Part shown: piece after piece, positions 9,196 through 17,040 of the stretch | Position numbering within the stretch: the stretch's first letter is position 1 | How the letters are laid out: each line of letters begins with the position of its first letter | Assembly: GCA_015206945.1 (NCBI GenBank) | Contig: JADEXV010000045.1 | Span: 1-39,055, forward strand | DNA length: 39,055 nt | Reading direction: 5' to 3' | Source of the DNA: Nostocales cyanobacterium LEGE 12452 | GTDB taxonomy: Bacteria; Cyanobacteriota; Cyanobacteriia; Cyanobacteriales; Nostocaceae | Position numbers and translations under genes: made by a program | The notes under the pieces: model-generated | What the model was told of the DNA's origin: nothing | The model's database searches: none | The model's input: the letters and a program-made list of their open reading frames with translations, nothing else

Positions 9196-9364
9196 GATTC
9201 AGTTCCTTTTTGTTTAGGACAAACTCTATTTGATTCTTATTCAATAACTATAAAAATCATCTATGTATAAAAAAAGAGTAATAACACTTAAAAATATTAT
9301 TTCAACCAAAATAACCTGCGATCGCGCAAATTGTTCAGCATTAGTTACCACCTACTCAATCGTG

Positions 9365-9582
9365 TTAACGCACTCTATTTACTGTTGGTTCTGGAAGTGG
9401 ATCAGCTACACTTCGTAAGCAATAATTAGAGACTCTAAAGCTTCAATTCCATTTGCCACAGCTAACTCGTAAGTATCTCCATGAGTTCGCCAGCGTTGTC
9501 CTGGAAAATCAGGGAATCTTACCAAAAAACAATTATCTTCTTCAGACCATTGAATCAGCATTTGGTATTTAAGTTTACTCAT
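9365..9582 (-). pseudogene. HicB-family antitoxin-like gene, frameshifted near its 3' end
   Basis: From the ATG at 9582 a frame of 58 codons reads MSKLKYQMLIQWSEEDNCFL, then VRFPDFPGQRWRTHGDTYEL, then AVANGIEALESLIIAYEV before TAG at 9406-9408. This is the HicB/UPF0150 fold (RNase H-like half). Directly downstream in another frame lies ADPLPEPTVNRVR and a stop at 9365. That matches the usual HicB tail (x-LPEP), so one base has been lost or two gained. No HicA toxin is adjacent. HicB normally neutralises HicA and binds its own promoter. The 58-residue product may still fold. Confidence 0.7.
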
Positions 9583-9639
9583 CTTGTTTCTTTTCCTCTA
9601 CTTCCTCATCTGATATTTTGAACTTAGAGGATTAAAAAA

Positions 9640-9876
9640 CTACCAAGTTGGATCGCTAAACAAATTAATCGTCAATTCCTCGCGTGGTGGTACTCCGGTA
9701 ATACAAGCGCGGATGATCTCTCCATCCTCTAATTCGACGGTGCAAGCGTGACAAGACCCCATGAGACAACCGGTGGGAATAAATACCCCAGCCCGGTCTG
9801 CTACATCTAAGAGGGCTTCTCCCACTTCGGCATCTACTGTGACATCATCTGGTAAAAAACGGACACGAACTATCAT
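9640..9876 (-). CDS. Small 2Fe-2S ferredoxin-like protein
   Basis: About 78 residues from the internal start MIVRVRFLPDD. The frame extends ten codons further upstream into repeat-flanked sequence, so the inner ATG is preferred. The cluster loop CLMGSCHAC gives the CX4CX2C pattern. A fourth cysteine follows in EIIRACITG, only 12 residues later, so the loop is shorter than in plant-type photosynthetic ferredoxins (about 29). Small soluble electron carriers of this kind serve redox or Fe-S enzymes. It is upstream of the HicB-like gene and downstream of cobQ on the same strand. Its partner is unknown. Confidence 0.85.
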   Translation of the reverse strand: MIVRVRFLPDDVTVDAEVGEALLDVADRAGVFIPTGCLMGSCHACTVELEDGEIIRACITGVPPREELTINLFSDPTW

Positions 9877-9902
9877 CAATGTTACGCATTTATATAGAGT
9901 TG

Positions 9903-9995
9903 TCATTTGTCAGTTGTCCTTTGTCCTTTGCAAATGACTAATACTTCGACTACGCTCAGTACAAGTGACCAATGACTAATGACATTTCAAGGAAT
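9903..9995. repeat. Heptamer repeats with CTTCGACTACGCTCAGT element
   Basis: TTGTCATTTGTCAGTTGTCCTTTGTCC is followed by AATGACTAATACTTCGACTACGCTCAGTACAAGTGACCAATGACTAATGACA. It combines the heptamer array of 2100-2182 with the dispersed CTTCGRCTACGCTCAGT element also found at about 11552, 14312 and in 34550-34720. It fills the gap after cobQ. Confidence 0.65.
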
Positions 9996-10001
9996 TTTAG
10001 C

Positions 10002-11486
10002 TTAAGACAAAAACAAACTTAAGTCTAAATGGCTTTCAACTTCAATGGCTAGAGAGTCCAAAATCTGCTCTCGCTGTTCCCGATAGTTAGCAACACCTGT
10101 CGGCAAAGATTTTAAACCCCGCTGTTGACGGAGGCGATTTAACCAAGCCCGTCGCCAAGGCCCATTGTCAAAAAGCCCGTGGAGGTAACTACCCCACACT
10201 GATTGACAGCTATCTACTAACCCTAAATTAATATCGTCAAATAGAGCATGGTAGGATTGGGGGTCTATACCTTGCTGTTCGATGCGCGATCGCCCTTGAT
10301 GGATTTCAAAGCCATTGACTGGCAAGCCTTGTTGGGGATAATTTGAGCTAACTTGGCGTTGGCGGGCGATTTTTTGCCCTGTAATGACAGTTCTGATTGG
10401 TAAAAGATTTAACCCTTGAAATCTGCCAGCTTGTCCCTCTATTCCTTCTGGATCGGCGATGATTTGACCAAGCATTTGATAGCCACCGCAGATACCTAAA
10501 ACCGTTCCCCCAGAAGCAGCGTAGTTTTGGATAGCTTCTGCCATACCACTTTTTTGCAGCAGTAGCAAGTCAGCAATTGTGGTCTTTGTACCTGGGATAA
10601 TCACGGCATCAGGATGTCCTAAATCTTGCTTAGGACTTAAGTACTTGATTGAAACTGTACTTTCTGATTCCAGTGGGTCAAAGTCAGTGAAATTGGCAAT
10701 TCTTGGTAAGCGGATGACGGCAATGTTAAGGTCAGTGTGGGCTTTATTCGTGGACGATTGGCGTTCTAGCAGGTCAAGAGAATCTTCTGCTGGAAACATT
10801 TCTTGCAAGTAAGGTATAACACCGATAACGGGGATACCTGTGCGTTCTTCTAACCATTTTATCCCCGGATCTAAGAGCGATCGCTGCCCTCGAAACTTAT
10901 TAATTACTATACCTTTAATTAAGGCACGTTCGTCTGGTTCCAATAACTCTAGGGTTCCAACGACATGAGCAAAAGCACCACCCCGGTCAATATCAACTAC
11001 TAACATGGTTGGTGCATTTAAATGTTTTGCTACCCGCATATTAGTTAAGTCGCGGTGCTTGAGGTTAATTTCCGCTGGACTACCAGCACCTTCACAAACC
11101 AGCATGTCAAATTCTGTTCCTAAATGCTGTAGCGATTCTTCAATTGTCCGCCAGCCCAGTTCAAAATATTGCTCATAGTAATCTGAGGCACTGACTTTAC
11201 CTACAGACCTACCTTTGATAATTACTTGGGAAGTCATATCCCCTTGCGGTTTAAGTAAAATTGGGTTCATTTCTACCCAAGGCACCACTCCCGCCGCCCA
11301 AGCTTGCACTGCTTGAGCATAGCCAATTTCTCCACCACTGGCGGTGACATAAGCATTTAAAGCCATATTTTGGCCTTTAAAGGGAGCCACTCGCCAACCA
11401 CGCCGCGACAGAATGCGACAAATAGCTGTAGTTAAAAGTGATTTCCCTGCATGGGATGTTGTCCCCACTACCATAATTGATTTCAT
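10002..11486 (-). CDS. cobQ: Cobyric acid synthase (glutamine-hydrolysing) CobQ
   Basis: About 494 residues from MKSIMVVGTTSHAGKS (a start four codons upstream is also possible). It amidates four side chains of adenosylcobyrinic acid diamide in cobalamin or pseudocobalamin synthesis. The N-terminal half is a P-loop dethiobiotin-synthetase-like domain (GTTSHAGKSLLTTAICR). The C-terminal half is a class I glutamine amidotransferase-like domain, with the nucleophile Cys in VLGICGGYQMLG and the catalytic His in SYLHGLFDN. Length is normal. I see no cobalamin riboswitch in the 300 bp upstream, and no other cob gene is adjacent. Confidence 0.95.
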   Translation of the reverse strand: MKSIMVVGTTSHAGKSLLTTAICRILSRRGWRVAPFKGQNMALNAYVTASGGEIGYAQAVQAWAAGVVPWVEMNPILLKPQGDMTSQVIIKGRSVGKVSASDYYEQYFELGWRTIEESLQHLGTEFDMLVCEGAGSPAEINLKHRDLTNMRVAKHLNAPTMLVVDIDRGGAFAHVVGTLELLEPDERALIKGIVINKFRGQRSLLDPGIKWLEERTGIPVIGVIPYLQEMFPAEDSLDLLERQSSTNKAHTDLNIAVIRLPRIANFTDFDPLESESTVSIKYLSPKQDLGHPDAVIIPGTKTTIADLLLLQKSGMAEAIQNYAASGGTVLGICGGYQMLGQIIADPEGIEGQAGRFQGLNLLPIRTVITGQKIARQRQVSSNYPQQGLPVNGFEIHQGRSRIEQQGIDPQSYHALFDDINLGLVDSCQSVWGSYLHGLFDNGPWRRAWLNRLRQQRGLKSLPTGVANYREQREQILDSLAIEVESHLDLSLFLS

Positions 11487-11543
11487 AGTTGCTATCACTT
11501 AGTTTTTCAAGATACAGAGTTAATTTTTAGGAACGAACAACAA

Positions 11544-11677
11544 AGGAGCAGCACTTCGGCTACGCTCAGTTACCGGGGAGATGAGTAAGCAGGGGAGCAG
11601 AGGATTAAGTAGTAGCAAGTCTTTCCCCTCTGCCCCTCCGCTCCTCTGCACCTCTGCCTCTTGTACCCAATGCCCAC
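11544..11677. repeat. Composite hairpin repeat element, copy A
   Basis: It starts with GCAGCACTTCGGCTACGCTCAG, passes through GGGGAG, GCAGGGGAGCAGAGG and a short AT segment, then CCCCTCTGCCCCTCCGCTCC, and ends TCTTGTACCCAATGCCCAC. The GGGGAGCAGAGG and CCTCTGCCCC halves can pair. Copies with the same order of parts lie at 14266-14356 (inverted) and 30055-30166. Confidence 0.75.
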
Positions 11678-11794
11678 TATAACCATCACAACTTGCAGTT
11701 AGATGGTTATGGTAAAGACTTCATGAATAGATGTGATGTTTCCGTGTATATTGTTCCCTTTGATTCCCTAATCCTAACTCTTGGATTTTTTATT

Positions 11795-12199
11795 CTAAAA
11801 AGGTATCCGTAACCAACGAATCACTGCATCATAGAAACGATCGCGCCATGAAGGAGTACGCCAATTTTTCCCCTGGTATTGTTCTACTAACTGGCGTCCT
11901 AAGGGAGTGAGACGAAAACTATCTGTAATTCCCTGACCATCAACTTCTCGGCGCAATACACCTACTTGAATCAACCAGCCCAAAGCGTCATCACAGGCTA
12001 ATTCTGATAAAGGGCGTTTAGTATAGCCCTGCTTGAGTCCATTTTCCAGGGCGATCGCAGTTACTGATACACTCTGGTGGCCCATCACTTCAAATAAAGA
12101 TACATTAAAAGGCGAACACACTAGCGATCGCTCGGCTCTTTCTACTGTGCTTTGAGGATAGACAAAAATATTTGGGTTTTGGGAATCAACAGCAGGCAT
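11795..12199 (-). CDS. Small winged-helix-like conserved cyanobacterial protein
   Basis: A 134-residue soluble protein. The segment SVTAIALENGLKQGYTKRPLSELACDDALGWLIQVGVLRRE reads as a helix-turn-helix or winged-helix core, followed by the wing-like DSFRLTPLGRQLVEQ. The C-terminus is basic and aromatic (WRDRFYDAVIRWLRIPF) and may touch a membrane or partner. It resembles the group named after Npun_F0494, recalled from memory. It could be a transcription regulator but has no ligand domain. It stands alone between spacers. Confidence 0.6.
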   Translation of the reverse strand: MPAVDSQNPNIFVYPQSTVERAERSLVCSPFNVSLFEVMGHQSVSVTAIALENGLKQGYTKRPLSELACDDALGWLIQVGVLRREVDGQGITDSFRLTPLGRQLVEQYQGKNWRTPSWRDRFYDAVIRWLRIPF

Positions 12200-12393
12200 C
12201 GTGTATGGGTATAACTTTTTATTCTAATAAAGATTAATTTAATAATATATTTTTTCTTGTGCTAAATACCCCATTAAACCAAAATTAGTTACCTAAAGTA
12301 TATTTATCCTATTTTTTAGTAATTATATTTAAACATTATAAATTAATGTAAAATTTCAAGTGCATCAACAATCTGAAACAGGAAAGGTTAATT

Positions 12394-12831
12394 ATGCCTC
12401 TAGCAGTTGGTACGGATGCACCTGCATTTACCGCCAAAGATACAAACGGCAACACAGTCTCGTTATCTGATTTTGCCGGGAAGACAGTTGTTTTGTATTT
12501 TTACCCCAAAGATGACACGCCAGGCTGCACCAAACAAGCCTGTAGTTTTCGGGATGCCCAGTCTCAATATCAAGGTAAAGATATTGTAATCTTGGGAGTC
12601 AGTGCAGATGATGAAGTCTCCCATCAAGCATTCACCCAAAAATATAATTTGAATTTTCCCCTACTGGCTGACAGCGACAAATCCCTCATCAAAGCTTTCG
12701 ATGTGGATGGCGGCGGTTATGCCAAGCGCGTCACTTACGTAATTGACCCCAGCGGCAAAATTACCCATGTTGACGCCAATGTAAATACCAGCAACCATGC
12801 TAGCGATATTTTAGCTGCACTTGGGCTGTAG
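12394..12831 (+). CDS. prxQ: Peroxiredoxin Q / bacterioferritin comigratory protein
   Basis: A 145-residue atypical 2-Cys peroxiredoxin that reduces peroxides with thioredoxin as electron donor. The peroxidatic Cys45 and resolving Cys50 are in DDTPGCTKQACSFRD, the alpha2-helix pair that defines PrxQ. The length is that of a cytosolic member without a signal peptide. The ribosome site AGGAAAGG lies before the ATG. It is a single gene followed by a clear terminator. The family also has several paralogues in Nostoc, so the gene number is not assigned. Confidence 0.93.
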   Translation: MPLAVGTDAPAFTAKDTNGNTVSLSDFAGKTVVLYFYPKDDTPGCTKQACSFRDAQSQYQGKDIVILGVSADDEVSHQAFTQKYNLNFPLLADSDKSLIKAFDVDGGGYAKRVTYVIDPSGKITHVDANVNTSNHASDILAALGL

Positions 12832-12871
12832 TTTTTTACCTGATAATTCAGGATTTTTTAAATAGTCTTAG

Positions 12872-12905
12872 CCCCAAGCTTGTATGGCTTGGGGTTCTTT
12901 GTTTG
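12872..12905 (+). terminator. Rho-independent terminator after prxQ
   Basis: A perfect stem CCCCAAGC / GCTTGGGG (12872-12879 and 12887-12894) with loop TTGTATG is followed by the T-rich tail TTCTTTGTTTG. It lies 40 bp after the prxQ stop and just before the converging secreted-protein gene. Confidence 0.85.
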
Positions 12906-12907
12906 AT

Positions 12908-13306
12908 TCAGTTACCTGATGGTGGTGTAACCAATGGTGGCGTAACTGATGGTTGTGTAACCGTTGGTAAACTGAGGGTAGGTTGCTGTTGTTGACCTTG
13001 AATTAGTTTTTGTTGCCTTGCTTTAAAGGCTGCTGCTGCTGAGTTTAGTTCTTCGTTCTGTTGGTTAGAATCCCAGTTGAGATTCCCGAAATTTGCCCGA
13101 TGAATCAGATCAAACATATTGAAATTGTCTGAGTTGGAACGGGCGAAAGGATCGGTATTTTGGTCTGTTGTACTATTACTGGGGAAAGCATCCGTTGGGC
13201 TGCTCACTTGAGCGGAAATTGGTTGAGCCATGAGCAAGGAAGCAAAGCTAATTCCTGCTGCCGTAGCTACAAAGAGTCTAGTAATTTGTAAAAATGGTTT
13301 TTTCAT
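12908..13306 (-). CDS. Hypothetical secreted protein, Gln/Thr/Pro-rich
   Basis: A 132-residue protein with a good signal peptide: basic MKKPFLQITR, a hydrophobic core LFVATAAGISFASLLMA, and a likely cleavage after PISA-Q. The mature part is low in complexity, rich in Asn, Ser and Gln, and ends in imperfect repeats (TLPTVTQPSVTPPLVTPPSG-like). The DNA behind this tail is itself repetitive (GATGGTGGTGTAACC units at about 12916-12970). Function unknown; it is probably exported to the periplasm or outside. Confidence 0.65.
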   Translation of the reverse strand: MKKPFLQITRLFVATAAGISFASLLMAQPISAQVSSPTDAFPSNSTTDQNTDPFARSNSDNFNMFDLIHRANFGNLNWDSNQQNEELNSAAAAFKARQQKLIQGQQQQPTLSLPTVTQPSVTPPLVTPPSGN

Positions 13307-13345
13307 GGGTTTTGACCCTAAATAAAATTGATCTATTTTATCTTT

Positions 13346-14233
13346 TTAAGCAAGAGTCCGCCGCAGTTGGGGTTGAATACTTAGCAAGGCGACTAGGGCA
13401 AAGCCAAACAACACCAACAACGCTCCCCCAAAAGTAACATCGCCCCAAGGAGCGTGCATCACTACACTACCTAGTCCCCAATTACTGTGGAAATAGAGAT
13501 AGCGAATTGGTTCGATCGCATAGCTGAGAGGATTTAGAGTAGCCACAACCTGCAACCACTTAGGCATGAAGGATAGAGGTGCTAAAGCAGTACTAGCAAA
13601 CAATAATGGTAGGTTAGTGACGAAAATCACTGCAATCAATTCAATGTGTCCGGGTAGAGCAAAAGCTAAACCGAGGGAGATGGCTGTTACACCCAAAGCT
13701 AAGAGTAAGACAATTAGAGCGATCGCACTTAAACCCGCTACATCGGGTAGTCCAGCCCCCAAAAACGCCGCCGCTGCTACAATCACCGCTGCTTGCAGCA
13801 AACTTTGGCTGATAATGAAGATTGCTGAGGCAAAGACAATTGAAAACCGCGATGCTAAAGGTGCCACCAGCAAACGATTCAAAAAGCCGAACTCGCGGTC
13901 AAACATTACAGGTAAACCAGCATTTAGCGCTCCAGCAAAGGCTGTAAACACAATGATGCCAGCAGCCAAAAATTGACCGTAATTTGTTGTATTGCCAAAT
14001 ATACCCTTGGGAGCATTTTGGAACAAAGCACCAAATAGCACTAACCACATTACTGGTTGAATAATTCCAGCAACCAAAGATGAGGGACGGCGTTGCAATT
14101 GAATAAACAAGCGACGAGTTAAAGCCAACGTCTCTTGTACCAATTCACCGAAAAAGTTAGGTGCAGTATCAGCATCTGCTTGCGGCGATGCTAATGGTTG
14201 CCAATTGATATCAGACTTAGGAGTAACACTCAT
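13346..14233 (-). CDS. ABC-2 type transporter permease
   Basis: A 295-residue integral membrane protein with a short cytosolic N-terminus and about six hydrophobic spans. It has the ABC-2 features of DrrB-like exporters: the amphipathic start FFGELVQETLALTRRLFIQ, the MFDREFGFLNRLLVAPL loop that couples to the ATPase, and the late LNPLSYAIEPIRYL segment. It works with the upstream ATP-binding protein as an exporter in the cytoplasmic membrane, with the substrate (drug, polysaccharide or lipid) unknown. The two genes are 125 bp apart because a repeat element lies between them. Confidence 0.88.
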   Translation of the reverse strand: MSVTPKSDINWQPLASPQADADTAPNFFGELVQETLALTRRLFIQLQRRPSSLVAGIIQPVMWLVLFGALFQNAPKGIFGNTTNYGQFLAAGIIVFTAFAGALNAGLPVMFDREFGFLNRLLVAPLASRFSIVFASAIFIISQSLLQAAVIVAAAAFLGAGLPDVAGLSAIALIVLLLALGVTAISLGLAFALPGHIELIAVIFVTNLPLLFASTALAPLSFMPKWLQVVATLNPLSYAIEPIRYLYFHSNWGLGSVVMHAPWGDVTFGGALLVLFGFALVALLSIQPQLRRTLA

Positions 14234-14238
14234 AGCAA

Positions 14239-14268
14239 TTTTGGATTTTGGATTTTGGATTTTAGATT
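14239..14268. repeat. TTGGATTTTGGATTTT heptamer array
   Basis: Several head-to-tail copies of the GATTTTG heptamer lie between the ABC permease and ATPase genes. It is the same family as 1186-1252. Confidence 0.65.
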
Positions 14269-14356
14269 GGGCACAAGAGGCAGAGCTGACTTACTGCTAC
14301 TGCTCCTCGGTCACTGAGCGTAGCCGAAGTGCTGCTCCCCTGCTCCCCTGCTCCCT
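14266..14356. repeat. Composite hairpin repeat element, copy B, inside the ABC operon
   Basis: Inverted relative to copy A: TTGGGCACAAGAGGCAGAG comes first, then CTGCTCCTCGGTCACTGAGCGTAGCCGAAG, and it ends with CTGCTCCCCTGCTCCCCTG. It occupies most of the gap between ATPase and permease genes, so it would be transcribed in their message and could change the ratio of the two products. Confidence 0.72.
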
Positions 14357-14358
14357 AC

Positions 14359-15378
14359 CTATCTCATATTCTGCTTCTTTTCAGCTTTGGGATCGCGGGT
14401 GGCGACGGCTGCAAGTTCTGCATCCAATAAGGTGCGTCCTGTGGCAGCGAGATAAACGTCATCGAGGCTGGGGCGAGATTGGGCGATGCCAAATATGGGC
14501 AAGCCCGCAGTATTCAGCGCTTGCTGTATGTTAATGAGAACATCATTCTGAGGTGTCACTACCAAATTGAGTGAATTACCTTGAGCGCTGTTGATGATGA
14601 CTTCTTGGACAAAAGGCAAAGGTTTCAGGAGGTTTTTAGCTTTTTCAGCTTCCTCAATGGGGGAAAACTCGCGGATTCGCAAGGTGATGCGATCGCCCCC
14701 TACTTGATCTTTTAATTGCGAAGGTGTACCACTTGCAATTACAACGCCGCGATCTATAATTGCCACGTGATCGGCTAGAGCGTCAATTTCTTCTAAGTAA
14801 TGGCTGGTAATTACTACCGTCGTCCCAGAGGCGCGTAATTTTCTTAGGAAATCCCACACCACAAAACGGGTTTCTATATCAAGTCCTACAGTTGGCTCGT
14901 CCAATACCAGAACATCCGGTGCATGGAGCAATCCAGCAGCCAAGTCTAGGCGCTTGCGTAAACCGCCTGAGTAGGTTCCTGTCTTTTTGTTGGCGTATTC
15001 TTGCAAACCGAGTAAGTCTAATACCGTTTCAATACGCTGTTTGGCTACTGCGCCTGGAAGGTGATAAAGTGCTGCTTGCAATTGCAGCAGTTCTTTTCCA
15101 GTCAACACCTTATCTATAGCGACTTCCTGAGCTACATAGCCTAGTCGTTGTCTTGCAACTCTGGGATTATCTAACACAGAGATGCCAGATACTTCGATTT
15201 TGCCAGCATCCGGTGTGGTCAGCGTACACAAAGCACGCAAGGTAGTAGTTTTCCCAGCACCATTGGGGCCAAGTAAACCAAAAATTTCTCCTGGTTCTAC
15301 CTGAAAGGAAACATCCTGGACGGCAACCACTGTACCGTAACGTTTTTGCAGATTTTGAATTAAAACGGCGGGAGCCAT
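14359..15378 (-). CDS. ABC transporter ATP-binding protein (DrrA-like exporter)
   Basis: About 339 residues from MAPAVLIQNLQKRYG; a start eight codons upstream is less likely. Walker A GPNGAGKTT, signature YSGGLRKRL, Walker B VLVLDEPTVGLD and the switch His in VITSHYLEE are all present. The C-terminal 100 residues form the extra domain of DrrA/NodI-type exporters. It energises the permease encoded next on the same strand. The ATP site looks intact. The substrate cannot be read from the sequence. Confidence 0.93.
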   Translation of the reverse strand: MAPAVLIQNLQKRYGTVVAVQDVSFQVEPGEIFGLLGPNGAGKTTTLRALCTLTTPDAGKIEVSGISVLDNPRVARQRLGYVAQEVAIDKVLTGKELLQLQAALYHLPGAVAKQRIETVLDLLGLQEYANKKTGTYSGGLRKRLDLAAGLLHAPDVLVLDEPTVGLDIETRFVVWDFLRKLRASGTTVVITSHYLEEIDALADHVAIIDRGVVIASGTPSQLKDQVGGDRITLRIREFSPIEEAEKAKNLLKPLPFVQEVIINSAQGNSLNLVVTPQNDVLINIQQALNTAGLPIFGIAQSRPSLDDVYLAATGRTLLDAELAAVATRDPKAEKKQNMR

Positions 15379-15449
15379 GACAGCCGATCCCCAACTATAC
15401 AAATCTCAATAAAGTCTATCCTTATTGTAGAAGGTAGAGAGCAAGGAAA

Positions 15450-15494
15450 TAGCGCATGAGCGAAAATCTGTAAATAAGTTCGCTTCATGCGCTA
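15450..15494 (-). terminator. Strong hairpin after the PEP-CTERM gene
   Basis: TAGCGCATGAGCGAA pairs with TTCGCTTCATGCGCTA (one bulge) around a 14-base loop. It lies 20 bp beyond the stop of the surface-protein gene and before the ABC ATPase gene start. The T-tract is weak on the minus strand, so it may be a rho-independent-like or processing hairpin. Confidence 0.65.
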
Positions 15495-15513
15495 TGCTGC
15501 CAAAAATTTTTAA

Positions 15514-16497
15514 TTATTCTAAACAAGTTGTTTGATTGCGTTTGTAGCGAAACAAACCAAATACTACAGCAATTAATCCTAAACCTGGAAGATTTGCAGG
15601 CTCTGGAACCTGAACACGAATGGGAGGCTTAGGCGGATTGTAGTACCTCGTTGGGACATCTGGCAGATCGCCATTAAATAGATAGTTGTGAGACTCACCA
15701 TTTCCTGTCAAAGAAGCTACCACTACATTGCCGTTAATTTGACCGTTATTGAAATTGAAATTAGCCAAAGGCGCAAGAATACTACCTTGGATGCCAATTC
15801 CACTAGCAGTTAGGTTTGTAGCTTCATAGAAGTTGTAGATTACCTTTTGTTTATCTGCACCAATGATATTAAACCCAAAGTTTTGTAGCGACACATCCTT
15901 ACCGCTGATATTGACAACGATAGTTGAATTTGCGTCCCCCTTTATTTCAAAATAGTTTGTCTTGGAGACAGATGAGCCTGCAAGATTAAAAACATTGAAA
16001 CCAGTACCACTGCCACTAAGGTTAATAGCACCCCAAGGTTGAACTGTTGTATTACCTGTAGGAGTTAAGGTTGCCAAATATTCAGATAATCCTCGCAGTT
16101 GTTTCCCTGCTTCATTGAAGTCGATGGGATTACCCTGGCTGAGAGTTCCTTGGGGAAATCCCACATTGCTGGATACATTGGCGCTGCCTCCATAGACAGC
16201 ATTACCGTGGTAGACTTGACCGTTGCTCAGAGTTAAATTCTGTCCAGCGACTACTACGTTGCCGCTATTGCTAGAAAGTTTGCTTCCAAGTCCGCCGACG
16301 AAATTTATGTTACCGCCAGCAGCAACTTTGCCTTCGATATCTGTATATTTTTGAGAGATATCTCCCAAAACAAATACATTGTAATCAGAGGCAGCGCCTA
16401 ACTCAATTGCATTCGCTCTTGCTGAGAAACCCAGCGCTAGAGTGACTACAATCGGAGCTGCTACTTGCCCCCAAATATAATAGGTTTTTGATTTCAT
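15514..16497 (-). CDS. Choice-of-anchor A family protein with PEP-CTERM sorting signal
   Basis: A 327-residue exported protein. The N-terminus is a signal peptide (VAAPIVVTLALGFSARANA). The body begins LGAASDYNVFVLGDISQKYT and has many Asn/Gly-rich strands (NGNVVVASLTGNGESHNYLF), as in the choice-of-anchor A beta-helical domain. The C-terminus has the PEP-CTERM signal: VPEPANLP, a hydrophobic stretch GLGLIAVVFGLF, and basic RYKRN. That signal is recognised by exosortase, so the protein should be processed and placed at the cell surface or extracellular matrix. It is a single gene with a hairpin behind it. Its ligand is unknown. Confidence 0.88.
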   Translation of the reverse strand: MKSKTYYIWGQVAAPIVVTLALGFSARANAIELGAASDYNVFVLGDISQKYTDIEGKVAAGGNINFVGGLGSKLSSNSGNVVVAGQNLTLSNGQVYHGNAVYGGSANVSSNVGFPQGTLSQGNPIDFNEAGKQLRGLSEYLATLTPTGNTTVQPWGAINLSGSGTGFNVFNLAGSSVSKTNYFEIKGDANSTIVVNISGKDVSLQNFGFNIIGADKQKVIYNFYEATNLTASGIGIQGSILAPLANFNFNNGQINGNVVVASLTGNGESHNYLFNGDLPDVPTRYYNPPKPPIRVQVPEPANLPGLGLIAVVFGLFRYKRNQTTCLE

Positions 16498-16689
16498 CTT
16501 ATAGTTTAGGAATCATCAAGATGATCCTATGAGGATAAATCAAAGATTGCACTAGTCTACTAGCTATTTTTATTGAAGTTTTACATTGGTATAAATACTG
16601 TATATTTTTTCTTAACTCATTTTAAAAACCGCACATTTACTATTGACTTCATCAATTAAACTTTTATGAATAATTCAGGAGTTATAAGG

Positions 16690-16855
16690 TTATTTCACAA
16701 CTTCCAAACTTTTGAGGTCAATGTTATTGCAACCGCTGATAAATCCCCCCCATAGCCTGGATTTGTTGTAGGTATTCAAGGACTGATTTGGTGAAGACTT
16801 CTCCCGGCATTAACACAGGAGTTTCACGGGGATAGAGACCTTTATTGTAGAGAGT
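16690..16855 (-). pseudogene. Fragment of an Orn/Lys/Arg decarboxylase C-terminus
   Basis: The minus strand reads LYNKGLYPRETPVLMPGE, then VFTKSVLEYLQQIQAMGG, then after a one-base shift FISGCNNIDLKSLEVVK and TAA. This aligns with the last 50 residues of the intact decarboxylase at 17651-19123 (CPYPPGIPVLMPGEVITK, LDYLQQIQAMGGLISGC, LKVVKE). A run of seven G where six keep the frame causes the shift. The two copies differ at many positions, so this is an old duplication or the end of a lost paralogue. No upstream part of the gene remains. Confidence 0.8.
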
Positions 16856-17040
16856 GGAGAACAAAGTTGATCTGGAATTCAAGTTGCTTTATCAAGCAAC
16901 TAAACAATAGGTACAGCTAGAGCAGAGGAGCAAAAAGAATCTTTCCCCTTTGTCTTTTTGCTTTTTATTGACAGGATTGGTAATTGAGCAGAACCTAAAA
17001 ATTACCTATTCATAAATTCCATTTAACACCATACACCGAT
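16856..17040. other. Spacer with imperfect hairpins
   Basis: About 185 bp between the decarboxylase fragment and the DUF2059 gene. AAGTTGCTTTATCAAGCAACT (16880-16900) is a short hairpin, and TCTTTCCCCTTTGTCTTTTTGCTTTTT is pyrimidine-rich. No gene is seen. Confidence 0.4.

Noticed and set aside
11499..11794. Cobalamin riboswitch upstream of cobQ
   Set aside because: No conserved B12-box-like sequence is seen; the stretch is a dispersed repeat element and AT-rich spacer.
13566..13976. A 136-codon basic frame opposite the ABC permease
   Set aside because: It is a shadow of a membrane-protein gene; its Ala/Lys-rich content is the complement of hydrophobic codons.
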